Assembly: GCF_001707825.1 (NCBI RefSeq)
Contig: NZ_LYBM01000030.1
Coordinates: 1 to 64,000 of the forward strand
Direction of reading: 5' to 3'
Length of the DNA: 64,000 nucleotides
From: Veronia pacifica
GTDB taxonomy: Bacteria; Pseudomonadota; Gammaproteobacteria; Enterobacterales; Vibrionaceae
A model generated the notes under the pieces. That model had not been told where the DNA came from. It did not search any database and worked only from the letters and a program-made list of their open reading frames with translations. Positions 1-8,948 of the stretch are shown here, in pieces; position 1 is the first letter of the stretch; every line of letters starts with the position of its first letter. A program made the translations under genes and the position numbers.

Positions 1-1158
1 AAAGATATGCGTAATAATGGTTCTTGGTAGTTTTACCTTATAAAGCCGTTTGTTATATAGTCAGTAATATTAGCATTAATATCCATAGAGAGAAGGCCGA
101 CAGTAATCTGCATTACTCCTAAAGTGATAACGTCATAGATTGAATTTTCCATATATCCCTTATGTTAAAAAAGTTTCATAATCAATTGAAATTTATAGCT
201 AATCAACTAATTTTTAAGGTGTTATATTATTTTTTAAACCTGCTTTTTTGTCTAAAACATAGTGGCGATCTCGAAAGCTTGAAAAATATGTTATGGATAA
301 TCACCTATCATTATATATTTCAAGATTTTTATATTCCTATCCTTTTATATTCTTATCTTTTCATATTTTTATAGTGCTGGATTAACCTGAGCGCTAATAT
401 TTTATGATGTCATAAGGCTATGAGCATATTGATTGGTTATGCTTATGATTACCCTAATAGGTTTTTCTTTATCTGAAGTGTTTTTATCATTTTTCTTAAG
501 TGATCATTCCATGTTACTTGAAAAGACTATTATATTTTATGATTTTTTATAAAAGATAAGCGTTTTTATTGAGTATGATTTTTTGCTAAAAAAGCATATT
601 CAATTCGATGTTAGATATTAATTAATTAGCTATAAAAACTGGTCGTTTTAAGGAAGATTCAGAGAGCAAATGACGAATGAAATTTTATGAGAGTCAATAA
701 TCACTGATAACAAGGTAACATGGTGATCCATTGAACAGATATAAGTTAAGATTATATTTTTCATCATTTTTTCTATGTGGTTTAATTTGTGAGGAACATG
801 ATTCTTCAATATCCAGCCTGAAAAAGCATCATGAATTTTACGACAATATAAATTGAAAAAATGAGCCAATGTATGACTCCTTGTAATTTCAGATAGGAAA
901 AGTCTAATAAATTGTATATTAAATGATATTGGATTTTTTCTCCTCTGTTTTCATTGATAAAAAAAGATATTTACTCCCTCTTTAATTGTATAGACCTCGC
1001 AATACACAAAATGCCGAAACCACATTGTCACTGTGGGATAAAGATAAGATAGAAATGAGAGAATTTTAAGAAATAATTTGCCTATCGTTTTTTTACTATT
1101 TTAGCAATCAAAATATTTGAATAGTTGCATTCACGAATACTAATAAATAGTGAGGTAA
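1..1158. other. AT-rich region without a confident gene
   Basis: About 1.1 kb of markedly AT-rich DNA upstream of the adenylation-enzyme operon. The open frames here are short, biased to Phe, Leu, Ile and Lys, and look like chance frames. One leftward frame (648-869) has a good ribosome-binding site and is listed separately. The segment must hold the promoter of the rightward operon, but I could not place -35/-10 boxes with confidence. The low GC fits horizontally acquired DNA. Confidence 0.5.
648..869 (-). CDS. possible small protein, unknown
   Basis: A 73-residue leftward frame starting at TTG. It is listed only because an AAGGAG ribosome-binding site lies seven bases before the TTG, which is unusual for a chance frame in such AT-rich DNA. 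The product would be His- and Ile-rich with no motif, signal peptide or clear membrane segment that I recognise. It could equally be a remnant of a larger gene or spurious. No neighbouring gene on this strand gives context. Confidence 0.2.
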   Translation of the reverse strand: MAHFFNLYCRKIHDAFSGWILKNHVPHKLNHIEKMMKNIILTYICSMDHHVTLLSVIIDSHKISFVICSLNLP

Positions 1159-2787
1159 ATGATGGATTCTCTTCTAAATAAAGGGCAAGCAATGCAGAAG
1201 GTTGATAATACGGCTCTTCAATCAATCAGAGGTCTAACCTTTTCGTCTCTTAGCTACTGGGACATCATACGGTTTAACCAGTTCGGCTTCGGAAATGCTG
1301 AATTACCTGATGCAACGTTTGTGCTTGAAGCTTTTGAGAAATATGTTCGTCAAACACCATACGCTACCGCGGTGACTAACGGTGAAGAAAGTCTCAGCTA
1401 TTCGCAGCTCAACGACCTTGCTGATTGTGTTGCTTGTGAGTTAATGCATCGCGGCATTGGTAAGGGCGATCATATCGGGCTGTTTGTTGAAAGATCGATG
1501 TATCTCCTTGTCGGAATTCTTGCATCGTTAAAAATAGGGGCGACCTACATACCACAAGACGTTAAGAAGGCACCCGCGTCTTTCCTGGAGAAAATAGTCA
1601 ACATAGCCAATCCCAAAGTAGTGTTAACGACTCGCTCCAGTGACGTGCAACTTCCACAATTCGAAACGGCTGAAACGCACAATATAGAAACTCTGATAGC
1701 ACGCGGTGCTCGCCACCTCAGCAACTTCTCACCCATACCTAAAGTCAGCGAACACGATAACTGCTTTATTCTTTTTACGTCAGGCACGACTGGTACACCC
1801 AACGGAGTTTGTGTCAGTCATAAAAACCTGAGCAATATTATCATGACTCAACCCGGCGACTTAGGGATCAAGCCCGGAATGACAGTATCACAACTGCTTT
1901 GCATCTCCTTTGACATGTCCGCATGGGAGATTTTTGGCGCACTGTGCCATGGCGCAACATTGCTATTAAGAGGAAGTGATTTTCAGGAAACGGCCAGCAA
2001 AGCGAATGTCATTATTGCCACTCCCTCTATTCTCGGCCGAATAGATCCTGCTTTGTGTCCCGATGTAAAAACCGTAGCAGTAGCCGGTGAGCCATGCCCC
2101 AGACCTCTGGCAGACAAATGGTCTCATTACTCAAATTTCTATAATTGCTGCGGTCCGACAGAAACCACCATTGTGAATACCATGCAACTTCACAACGCCA
2201 AACATCGCCTAACCATTGGCAAGCCAACTCCCAATAACACCGTGTACATTCTCGATGAAAATATGCAGCCTTGTGAAATTGGTGAGGTAGGAGAGATGTG
2301 GGCAGGGGGAGCATGTGTCACCAATGGCTACCTGAAAAACCAGACGCTCACAGCAGAACGTTACGTGCGAGATCCCTTTATGGCTGATGGCAGTTTGATG
2401 TTCAGAACCAGAGACTTGGGAAGATGGACCGAAGATGGCGAGTTGGAGCATTTGGGAAGAACCGATGATCAAGTGAAAGTGCGCGGTTTTAGGGTAGAAC
2501 TAGATGGCGTCTCCAAGCAACTTGAATCCATACAGGGTATCGATCTTGCCGTCACGCTGAAGTTAGACGAACGCACGTTAATTTCCTTTGTTTCGCCGGA
2601 AAAGTGTTCTGAAGAAGAAGGAAAACGTTTCCTTGAAGATCGCCTTCCTTATTACTCCATTCCTGAACACATCATAGCAATGCCCGAATTACCGCTTACT
2701 CCACGGGGAAAAATAGACAAAAGAAAGCTAATGCAGCAGTTTTTAGACTCCATCGCCTCTGGCACTCACAGTGAGGGAGTAGCCTAA
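1159..2787 (+). CDS. stand-alone amino-acid adenylation (AMP-binding) enzyme, NRPS-like
   Basis: A 542-residue member of the ANL adenylate-forming superfamily, expected to activate a carboxylic acid with ATP. Core motifs are in order: A3 P-loop FTSGTTGTPNG (206-216), A4 FDMSAWE (251-257), A5 YNCCGPTE (328-335), A7 FRTRDLGRW (415-423), A8 GRTDDQVKVRGFRVEL (433-448) and the A10 lysine in PRGKIDK (K518). The Asp in the A4 FDxS motif is the residue that holds the substrate amino group in NRPS adenylation domains, so an amino acid is the likely substrate (inference). The chain ends about 20 residues after A10 with no carrier-protein or condensation domain. Two ATGs (1159, 1162) follow a GAGGT site. 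The stop overlaps the next ATG by one base (TAATG), implying translational coupling. The product is unknown. Confidence 0.85.
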   Translation: MMDSLLNKGQAMQKVDNTALQSIRGLTFSSLSYWDIIRFNQFGFGNAELPDATFVLEAFEKYVRQTPYATAVTNGEESLSYSQLNDLADCVACELMHRGIGKGDHIGLFVERSMYLLVGILASLKIGATYIPQDVKKAPASFLEKIVNIANPKVVLTTRSSDVQLPQFETAETHNIETLIARGARHLSNFSPIPKVSEHDNCFILFTSGTTGTPNGVCVSHKNLSNIIMTQPGDLGIKPGMTVSQLLCISFDMSAWEIFGALCHGATLLLRGSDFQETASKANVIIATPSILGRIDPALCPDVKTVAVAGEPCPRPLADKWSHYSNFYNCCGPTETTIVNTMQLHNAKHRLTIGKPTPNNTVYILDENMQPCEIGEVGEMWAGGACVTNGYLKNQTLTAERYVRDPFMADGSLMFRTRDLGRWTEDGELEHLGRTDDQVKVRGFRVELDGVSKQLESIQGIDLAVTLKLDERTLISFVSPEKCSEEEGKRFLEDRLPYYSIPEHIIAMPELPLTPRGKIDKRKLMQQFLDSIASGTHSEGVA

Positions 2788-4121
2788 TGGTCATGCATGT
2801 CGAAAATACCCCGTTGCCAGCACAACAAAGCATGCCGGGCAGGCTCCTCAAGCACAGGGCATTGGAGCATTATGTTCGCCTGTTTATTCTTGTGTGTCTG
2901 ACAAATGCTTATTTTGCCGTCGACTTTGCTCTTTCAACCTCATCATTATTCAGTACAGAGACAGCTACCTTTGTGAACAACATGGTGGTCGGTAATTTTT
3001 TCATCACTGTGTTAGTTCGCCAGCAATATGTGATTAACTTTCTGTTCTGGCTCGCCACACGGGCCCCTGTTTCATGGCCGCTGTCTGTTCGATGGCACCT
3101 TGGCAAGGTATACCACCACGGAGGGTTACACACGGGATCGGCAGTGTGCGGAACGCTCTGGTTCGCATTGTTGCTGGGAGTAAACTCAACCTTTTTTCTA
3201 AACGGGAACAGCAACATATCGCAAAACACATTTGGTATTTCAGTTGCCATCATGGTGTCACTGCTGGTGATCATCACTATGTCATTGCCGAAGATGAGAA
3301 ACAAATACCACAACCAGTTTGAGATGGTGCATCGTTTCGTTGGCTGGACAGTGCTGGGCTTATTTTGGTCAGTGACGCTGTCACAAATAAAAGATACATC
3401 ACCAGATGCAACATGGATAGAGATTGTCAAAACAACACCAACAATCTGGCTATTAGCCGTGATGACATTCAGTGTCTTGCTGCCCTGGCTAAGGCTGAGA
3501 AAAGTGCCTGTTGAGATCACCACACCATCGTCACATGTCGCACTGCTCAAATTTAAATACGGTGTGACCCCATTTGCAGGTTCCTCGATGGCAATCAGTC
3601 GTTCGCCTCTGCGTGAATGGCATCAATTTGCCAATGTACCGAGCCCACATGAAGAAGGGTATAGGTTAACGGTTTCGCGTGCTGGCGACTGGACCGGAAG
3701 GTTGATCGATGACAAGCCGACGCATTTATGGGTAAAGGGAATACCCACGGCAGGCGTCGCCAATATTGAAGTGCTGTTTGATCGCGTAGTGTATGTAGCG
3801 ACGGGTAGTGGAATTGGCCCTTGTTTGCCTCACCTATTAGCCAAAAAACTCCCCATGAAGCTTGTGTGGGTGACAAGAAACCCGAGAAAAACCTTCGGTG
3901 ATCAACTGGTTGATGAGATTTTGGAAGCCCAGCCAGACGCCGTTATCTGGGATACCGATGCCAAAGGCAAACCCGATATGGTGGCGCTGAGTTATCAGGT
4001 ATTCAATGACTATGCTGCTGAAGCCATTATTTGTATTTCCAATCAGAAACTTACACAACAGGTTGTTTACGGTATGGAGAGCCGCGGAATTCCAGCCTTC
4101 GGTGCAATTTGGGATTCGTGA
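2787..4121 (+). CDS. membrane flavoprotein, ferric-reductase/TmpA-like
   Basis: A 444-residue protein with several hydrophobic segments between about residues 30 and 235, followed by a soluble ferredoxin-reductase-like C-terminus. Histidines at 104, 110, 111, 115, 175 and 182 near the membrane segments could bind haem. The segment REWHQFA (276-282) resembles the FAD-binding loop of ferric reductases and NADPH oxidases, and YVATGSGIGP (336-345) resembles the nucleotide-binding GxGxGP loop. It may pass electrons from NAD(P)H through FAD to a membrane acceptor. Fungal TmpA-type flavoproteins, which act with adenylate-forming enzymes in Aspergillus signalling, have a comparable layout; that link is by architecture only. 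It sits between the adenylation enzyme (one-base overlap) and the hydratase (13-base gap), so all three probably serve one pathway. Confidence 0.72.
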   Translation: MVMHVENTPLPAQQSMPGRLLKHRALEHYVRLFILVCLTNAYFAVDFALSTSSLFSTETATFVNNMVVGNFFITVLVRQQYVINFLFWLATRAPVSWPLSVRWHLGKVYHHGGLHTGSAVCGTLWFALLLGVNSTFFLNGNSNISQNTFGISVAIMVSLLVIITMSLPKMRNKYHNQFEMVHRFVGWTVLGLFWSVTLSQIKDTSPDATWIEIVKTTPTIWLLAVMTFSVLLPWLRLRKVPVEITTPSSHVALLKFKYGVTPFAGSSMAISRSPLREWHQFANVPSPHEEGYRLTVSRAGDWTGRLIDDKPTHLWVKGIPTAGVANIEVLFDRVVYVATGSGIGPCLPHLLAKKLPMKLVWVTRNPRKTFGDQLVDEILEAQPDAVIWDTDAKGKPDMVALSYQVFNDYAAEAIICISNQKLTQQVVYGMESRGIPAFGAIWDS

Positions 4122-4134
4122 GGGGAGATAAATT

Positions 4135-4896
4135 ATGACCGTATTATTAGAGAGAAATGAGCGAGTGGCTATTGTTACCCTCAATAGACCAGAGAAAAAC
4201 AATGCACTAAATCGCTCCCTGACCCGCACCCTGATTGACAGGGTGAAAATGCTGGACTCAGATCAATCAGTAGGCTGTATTGTCTTGGCCGGAGCTGGTA
4301 ATCATTTTTGTTGCGGTGCAGATATCACCGAAATGAAGCAGATGAACTACGTCGATATGGTAACGGAAGATTATTTTTCCGCCTGGGATGATTTTGTTCG
4401 CGTTCGCACACCCATTATTGCGGCCATTCATGGATTGGCTCTGGGAGGAGGTTGCGAGTTAGCTATGATGTGTGACATTGTTTTTGCTGACAAATCGGCC
4501 CGATTCGGTCAGCCAGAAATCAGACTCGGAGTGATCCCCGCGATAGGCGGTACCCAACGACTCACCAAATTAGTCGGAAAAGCGAAAGCCATGGATATGG
4601 TACTGACTGGTGACACGGTTTGTGCTGATGAGGCGAAGCAACTCGGCTTAATATCAAGAGTCTTTGACGACAACCTCATGGAACGCACCATGAAAAAAGC
4701 GCATCACATAGCCTCGCTCAGTCAACATGCCGTCCAGTTGGCAAAAGAGTGTGTTAAGCAGGCTAATAATCTCTCTATCAATGACGGTCTGGTATACGAA
4801 CGGCGCGTTTTTCACGGATTGTTTGCAACAAATGATCAGACCGAGGGAATGTCCGCCTTTATAGAAAAACGATCCGCGTTATTTACAAACACGTAA
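4135..4896 (+). CDS. enoyl-CoA hydratase/isomerase family protein
   Basis: A 253-residue crotonase-fold protein of normal family length. The oxyanion-hole segments GAGNHFCCGADI (about 53-64) and ALGGGCELA (102-110) are present. Both acidic residues of true hydratases are kept: E108 in the GGGCE segment and E128 in FGQPEIRLG. The segment IPAIGGTQRL follows, as expected. It should add water to, or isomerise, an enoyl-thioester. As third gene of the operon it may act on a thioester made from the product of the adenylation enzyme, although no carrier protein or CoA ligase-specific feature is seen. The ribosome-binding site is GGGGAGAT, spaced about six bases from ATG. A terminator hairpin follows about 40 bases after the stop. 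Confidence 0.85.
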   Translation: MTVLLERNERVAIVTLNRPEKNNALNRSLTRTLIDRVKMLDSDQSVGCIVLAGAGNHFCCGADITEMKQMNYVDMVTEDYFSAWDDFVRVRTPIIAAIHGLALGGGCELAMMCDIVFADKSARFGQPEIRLGVIPAIGGTQRLTKLVGKAKAMDMVLTGDTVCADEAKQLGLISRVFDDNLMERTMKKAHHIASLSQHAVQLAKECVKQANNLSINDGLVYERRVFHGLFATNDQTEGMSAFIEKRSALFTNT

Positions 4897-4936
4897 AAAG
4901 CACAGTTGATCGTTGGAAACAGAGCAAGCATGTTAA

Positions 4937-4968
4937 CCCCGTAATACAATTACGGGGGTGACTTTTCT
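4937..4968 (+). terminator. rho-independent terminator of the adenylation operon
   Basis: An eight-base perfect stem (CCCCGTAA / TTACGGGG) with a five-base loop, followed by GTGACTTTTCTT. It lies between the convergent hydratase and DUF2726 genes and may serve both. The T-tract is interrupted, so efficiency on the plus strand is uncertain. Confidence 0.55.
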
Positions 4969-5531
4969 TATACAGCTTCCTGTTCCGAGCGCGGGGCGTA
5001 CACCTCTGAAAAATCCCCAACTGCAAGCCCGTTATCACCGAGGATCTGAGCCACCTCAGACAATTTGTAACCTCTGGCGGCTTTGAATCTTAATAGTTTC
5101 AAGTTAGCTGACTGACAGGCAGAGTTTACAAAGTCGTCACGCTCAATGCGGCTAGCTCTGTTATGGCTGGCATCATCGAGCTCAATTACGGCGACAAAAG
5201 ACAGGTCTTTCTTGTTGCAAATAACATAATCAAAATACTTTGAAGAGATCTTATTAAACGAAGACCACCAGTCTTTTTTGTTGTTTGCGTTATCAGGGCT
5301 TAATACATCAGATATTCTTACTTTCCCCAATACCTCATAGTTATCATTCAATAACCTGTGTAGCACGCCAAGGAATGAACGCTCAGCGGGGCTAAAGAGT
5401 GACTTTTTTACCTTATAAGTGAATTTAGTTTTATCTGACGATTGTTGCCTGTTCGTTTTTAGACTGACGATAAGAACATAGGTGAAGAACACAGCAACGC
5501 CGAGATAAATCCAGATTGCGCTTGAAAACAT
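4968..5531 (-). CDS. DUF2726 domain protein, membrane-anchored
   Basis: A 187-residue protein. Residues about 5-25 form a single N-terminal membrane segment, followed by a basic linker and a DUF2726 domain (about 45-170). The domain is related to restriction-endonuclease-like folds. Visible hallmarks are SPAERSFLGVL, a YFDYVIC strand, and VIELDD followed by Arg- and Asp-rich segments. The acidic VIELDD strand could carry metal-binding residues, but nuclease activity is not established for the family. The start is chosen by GGAGGT seven bases before ATG. The gene stands alone, convergent with the hydratase. Its cellular role is unknown. Confidence 0.7.
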   Translation of the reverse strand: MFSSAIWIYLGVAVFFTYVLIVSLKTNRQQSSDKTKFTYKVKKSLFSPAERSFLGVLHRLLNDNYEVLGKVRISDVLSPDNANNKKDWWSSFNKISSKYFDYVICNKKDLSFVAVIELDDASHNRASRIERDDFVNSACQSANLKLLRFKAARGYKLSEVAQILGDNGLAVGDFSEVYAPRSEQEAV

Positions 5532-5872
5532 AACTACCTCCGTTTTGGGAGGTGGATTATAAGAGCCAGTAAATTAGACAGATATGCACAAATTTCTGAT
5601 TTGAGGGTTTGATCTGTTTGACGGTACGGAGCTCAGTCACATTTTGGGTTGGCGTCCCTTCTAGAGCGTGATAAAGAGCCTCGCTTCTTAGCCTAAAGAA
5701 GAAAAAGAGCAGAAAAAATATGCTATTGATTTCTTAATAAAAAAATTACGTTCTTTCAATTTTACTTACCAATATTCTCAATCCCTAGACCCTTACATCA
5801 AAAGCATCCCCTAGTCTTTCAAATATAAAAATAAATTAGATCTTAATAACATTAAATTTATAGGGGAAAGTT
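5532..5872. other. intergenic region, divergent promoters
   Basis: 341 bases between the divergent DUF2726 and subtilase-like genes. The half next to the subtilase-like gene is very AT-rich. No RNA gene, repeat or clear operator was seen. Confidence 0.4.
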
Positions 5873-7786
5873 ATGACTACAAGAGTTACTGGAGTATCTT
5901 CAAATAGATATAAAAGGCAGATTAATAGAGACGATAATACAACAGAAAAAAATAAACGGCTGAAACCAAAAAAGTCGAGTAAAAACAAAACGGCACAAAG
6001 AGAAACCAATAGGCCCGTCAGTGCTAAGCACTTATCAGGATCCCATCAAAGAAAAGTGAGCGTTAAGGCGAAAGTTAATGACGCCTTACAGAAGAATAAA
6101 GAGGCAGAAAGCACGTCAAAAGCGCAAGACATATCAGTGCATCGCATCGATAAGCAGAAAGGTGACGTTGGTACGAAGCTTCTTCAGGTATCGACAATCA
6201 ATGATGCCGCAAACAAGCGAAACAAAGACATCAAAACAGAGGCAAATAAACCACGTGGTACAGAGCAGGCGGTAGATACAGCTGAAGGTAAAGACACGCC
6301 AATCAAAGCGTATTCGTCTGAGGGTAATCAGGAAACGGCGAGGCGTGGCTCGAGACAGAATCCATATAGTTATGAAGACTTGAGTAAGCCTCATCCACCG
6401 TTGGTCACTAAGGAAATACCAGAAGCTTATTACCGTGATCGGCAAGAACAACTGTGGAAATTGGAGTATAAAAATCGGGTAGAGGGGTCAACTAAAGGGA
6501 GTTATTCGAACCAGTGGATCGCAGTCGATGAAAAAGACGAAGACAAACAAAGCGTAAATAAAAACGAATCAGTCAATAGCGAGAACAAACCCGACGAAAC
6601 AAACGGAGCCAGCAAGCCATCAGGCCCTTTCTTAAACGGCAGTAATACACCAAGGGTCGCTGTTGTCGATGGTTTCGGCTACCCTGGGTTAGGAGATATT
6701 CATGGAAAAGGGGTAAGACACAATATTGAGAGTGTTTATGGTGAGGATGGTGAAGCGATTAAAATTGATGAATTTACAACGGGTGCAGGATTGGAAAAGG
6801 TGGTTAAACAGGCAGAGGAATCTGGCCCTTATGATGCGGTTAATCTCTCTTACTCGCTAAATATGACCGAGGGAACGACTCAGGATTCTAGTTATACTTT
6901 TACTAGACAGTTACATCACCAAATGTTTCACGATGCGAGTAGAGAATCTGATCCTGATCAATACACGTCGAAAGAAAAAAGAGCCATGGCGGAAGCACTC
7001 ATAGAATACGGGAAAGGAGACATGAAACAAGATAATGAACTGTATCCTTTCCTAGAAAGCTGGAATAAGTATGGCAAGTTGGAAAAAATAGGTGCAGATC
7101 TTGAAGCTGGAAAGCAACTGATGAAAGACGGGACAGAAATTTTCATGGCGGCGGGTAATGAGCCGAATCACGTAAACATGTTCTCATATTTGACTGGTTA
7201 TGACGAGTTTCCTGGAAAGGCACATGTTGTAGCAGCAGCCCCAATGACTGACGGTTATGCAACTGACGGAAGCTATAAGGACAATGTTCAAAAGGTAATT
7301 GAACCCGTGGTAGCATATGATGACCGCATGAAGAAATCTCAATCAGAACATTTTGTTACTGATATTGCGCGAGCAGTACATGAAAACAGTACTCATGAGC
7401 ATCGCATCAAGCAAATTCACCCACTCTACTTTGAATCGCTTAGAGCACAAGTCAATGCGCTGATCCCGGCAGATCAGCCAGAGGAAAGGCAAGCTAGGTT
7501 GGAAAGAGTAGTTAAAAGTTCGGTAAGTAGTTCAAGTTATGCATCGCCTGTTGCACTTGCATCCTTTTTACGAGAAAAAGCAGAAAATGGTGGAGTAGAG
7601 GTCCCTTCGAGGACCTATAACGAAATATATGAGAAAAACACGAGGGATAAAGAGCAAGGGTATCCAGATATAAAAGTGATCGGAACAGATGAATCAACAA
7701 CTCCTTCTGTCATTCCTCCTCCAAGCCCAGAGGAAGCAAAGGAGTTTGTTGAAGAACAAAAAAGAAGATGGGGCATTGGTAATTAA
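5873..7786 (+). CDS. subtilisin-like (S8-type) protein without signal peptide, unknown role
   Basis: A 637-residue protein. Residues 1-about 250 are strongly basic, Lys/Asn/Ser/Thr-rich and predicted disordered by composition, with no signal peptide. From about 258 a divergent subtilase fold is suggested by four blocks in the right order: VAVVDGFG (D266), GDIHGKG (H277), FMAAGNE (N429, oxyanion position) and SSSSYASPVALASFL (S555). The last block aligns with the GTSMAAPHVAGAAAL of subtilases, with Ser replacing Gly and Thr. All four catalytic positions appear intact, so protease activity is plausible. About 110 residues of insertion lie between the H and N blocks. A lack of export signal plus a long disordered N-terminus fits an effector or intracellular protease, but no secretion-system gene is nearby. 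A GGGGAAAG ribosome-binding site precedes ATG. Confidence 0.6.
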   Translation: MTTRVTGVSSNRYKRQINRDDNTTEKNKRLKPKKSSKNKTAQRETNRPVSAKHLSGSHQRKVSVKAKVNDALQKNKEAESTSKAQDISVHRIDKQKGDVGTKLLQVSTINDAANKRNKDIKTEANKPRGTEQAVDTAEGKDTPIKAYSSEGNQETARRGSRQNPYSYEDLSKPHPPLVTKEIPEAYYRDRQEQLWKLEYKNRVEGSTKGSYSNQWIAVDEKDEDKQSVNKNESVNSENKPDETNGASKPSGPFLNGSNTPRVAVVDGFGYPGLGDIHGKGVRHNIESVYGEDGEAIKIDEFTTGAGLEKVVKQAEESGPYDAVNLSYSLNMTEGTTQDSSYTFTRQLHHQMFHDASRESDPDQYTSKEKRAMAEALIEYGKGDMKQDNELYPFLESWNKYGKLEKIGADLEAGKQLMKDGTEIFMAAGNEPNHVNMFSYLTGYDEFPGKAHVVAAAPMTDGYATDGSYKDNVQKVIEPVVAYDDRMKKSQSEHFVTDIARAVHENSTHEHRIKQIHPLYFESLRAQVNALIPADQPEERQARLERVVKSSVSSSSYASPVALASFLREKAENGGVEVPSRTYNEIYEKNTRDKEQGYPDIKVIGTDESTTPSVIPPPSPEEAKEFVEEQKRRWGIGN

Positions 7787-8347
7787 GCTGGCCAAGATAG
7801 GGCGAGAAACTGTCGGGCATTTCGTGTCCCTCGCATAATGTTTTAGAGTGGCTTGTTGCAAATGGCCTGAGTGATTCAGAGTGGTCTGCCAAACTTTAAT
7901 GGGTAAAATGGTGTTTGGCAGCCCTCTGCATTTCGTCTTTTCGGATTGTTTGTTTTGGTAAGGGGAAGAACAATGCTGATTGCTCATTTGCCTGCGTGTT
8001 ACATCATTTCTAGACTGCTCGCCAATAACATAGAGACGACAACCAAACAAAAGAGAGTCATAGTGGTCTGTGGGTTGTTCGCCAGTATTCTCCCAGACCT
8101 TGATCTGTTGCATTAGTTGTCTATCTCGATGCAAAGAAGCGCCCAGCCACGTTAAAAAGAGAAGTGTAAAAGCAAAGGGCAGGGACGCTTGTTTCAGTTT
8201 GACCAGACATAAAAAAGCCCGGGATTGCGGTTTTTTTTACCTTGTTGCGCGTACATTCGGCACTTAAATTCCGCCCTAGCTGATCTCGATTGAAATTCAC
8301 ATATAAACCAATGAAAATTCGGGTTAGCAAAGCAATCAAGTATAAAA
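7787..8347. other. intergenic region, no confident gene
   Basis: 561 bases. Several open frames (up to 146 residues, leftward, overlapping the subtilase end) are Cys/His/Arg-rich, lack family features and look spurious. A weak A-tract/stem/T-tract near 8214-8238 might be a terminator. The composition is more mixed than in the flanks, so decayed DNA is possible. Confidence 0.4.
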
Positions 8348-8752
8348 ATGAGTAAGAACCAAAAAACGATGGATAAAAACTACCCAACGAAATTAGAGAT
8401 ATCAGAACTATGGGCAGCCATAGAGTCAGGCAGGCCAAAGAACTTGGTTATTCTATTGAATGTTCTGATATTGACCGCTTCATTAGTATTTGCAGGCTAT
8501 TCGTTCTTTAAGGTAATACAGAATGGAGATCATCTTATTTATTTAATTCTTATTCCACTGATACCAATAGCTGCAATCAACATAATTGCTGAAGTGGGGG
8601 CATTGCTTAATTTCTTACACGTCAGATCTGTTTTGAATAGGTTAAAACCTTCAACCAACGTCGTAGTATTTTTGCTTGAATGTGAAACTTTACTTTCTAT
8701 TGGTAGCGGCAGTATGAAGGCACTTGAAAATTATATTTCATCGTCAGAGTAA
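8348..8752 (+). CDS. small membrane protein, unknown
   Basis: A 134-residue protein not recognised. A short polar N-terminus (about 1-32) is followed by two strong hydrophobic segments, about 34-56 and 63-92, and a polar tail of about 40 residues. No good ribosome-binding site precedes the ATG at 8348; a second ATG at 8369 is not better placed. A clear terminator follows at 8832, so it is probably transcribed separately from the SIR2-like gene that lies 196 bases downstream on the same strand. Small two-helix proteins next to NADase-like genes sometimes belong to defence systems, but nothing in the sequence ties the two together. Confidence 0.5.
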   Translation: MSKNQKTMDKNYPTKLEISELWAAIESGRPKNLVILLNVLILTASLVFAGYSFFKVIQNGDHLIYLILIPLIPIAAINIIAEVGALLNFLHVRSVLNRLKPSTNVVVFLLECETLLSIGSGSMKALENYISSSE

Positions 8753-8831
8753 CAGACTGTCAGCAGCGATTAAGAACACTCGTGAGCCTGCCGTTCCCCC
8801 GAGACTGTTGAGATATTAAACGTTCAATGAG

Positions 8832-8857
8832 AAATGCCGCCGTATGGCGGTATTTTT
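8832..8857 (+). terminator. rho-independent terminator
   Basis: CCGCC / GGCGG stem with a four-base loop, extended by A/T pairs and one G-T to about ten pairs, then a TATTTTT tract. It ends the small membrane-protein gene. Confidence 0.75.
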
Positions 8858-8948
8858 ACTAACAAATTCGAAAAAATATGTCTCTATAGCTGGATGTTAA
8901 CTCATAAAATACGGCAAAATAGAAAAAAAAGTAGGCAATGTTAGTAGT

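Noticed and set aside
162-374. 70-residue rightward frame
   Set aside because: Phe/Leu/Tyr-rich composition expected by chance from AT-rich DNA, no ribosome-binding site, no family feature.
2909-3550. 213-residue leftward frame
   Set aside because: Lies antisense inside the well-supported membrane flavoprotein gene and has no motif.
7694-8134. 146-residue leftward frame overlapping the subtilase-like gene end
   Set aside because: Cys/His/Arg-rich with no recognisable domain, and its left part is antisense to a better-supported gene.
8214-8238. A-tract, short GC stem and T-tract as a terminator
   Set aside because: The GC stem is only two or three pairs with a wobble and it lies 430 bases from the nearest upstream stop.
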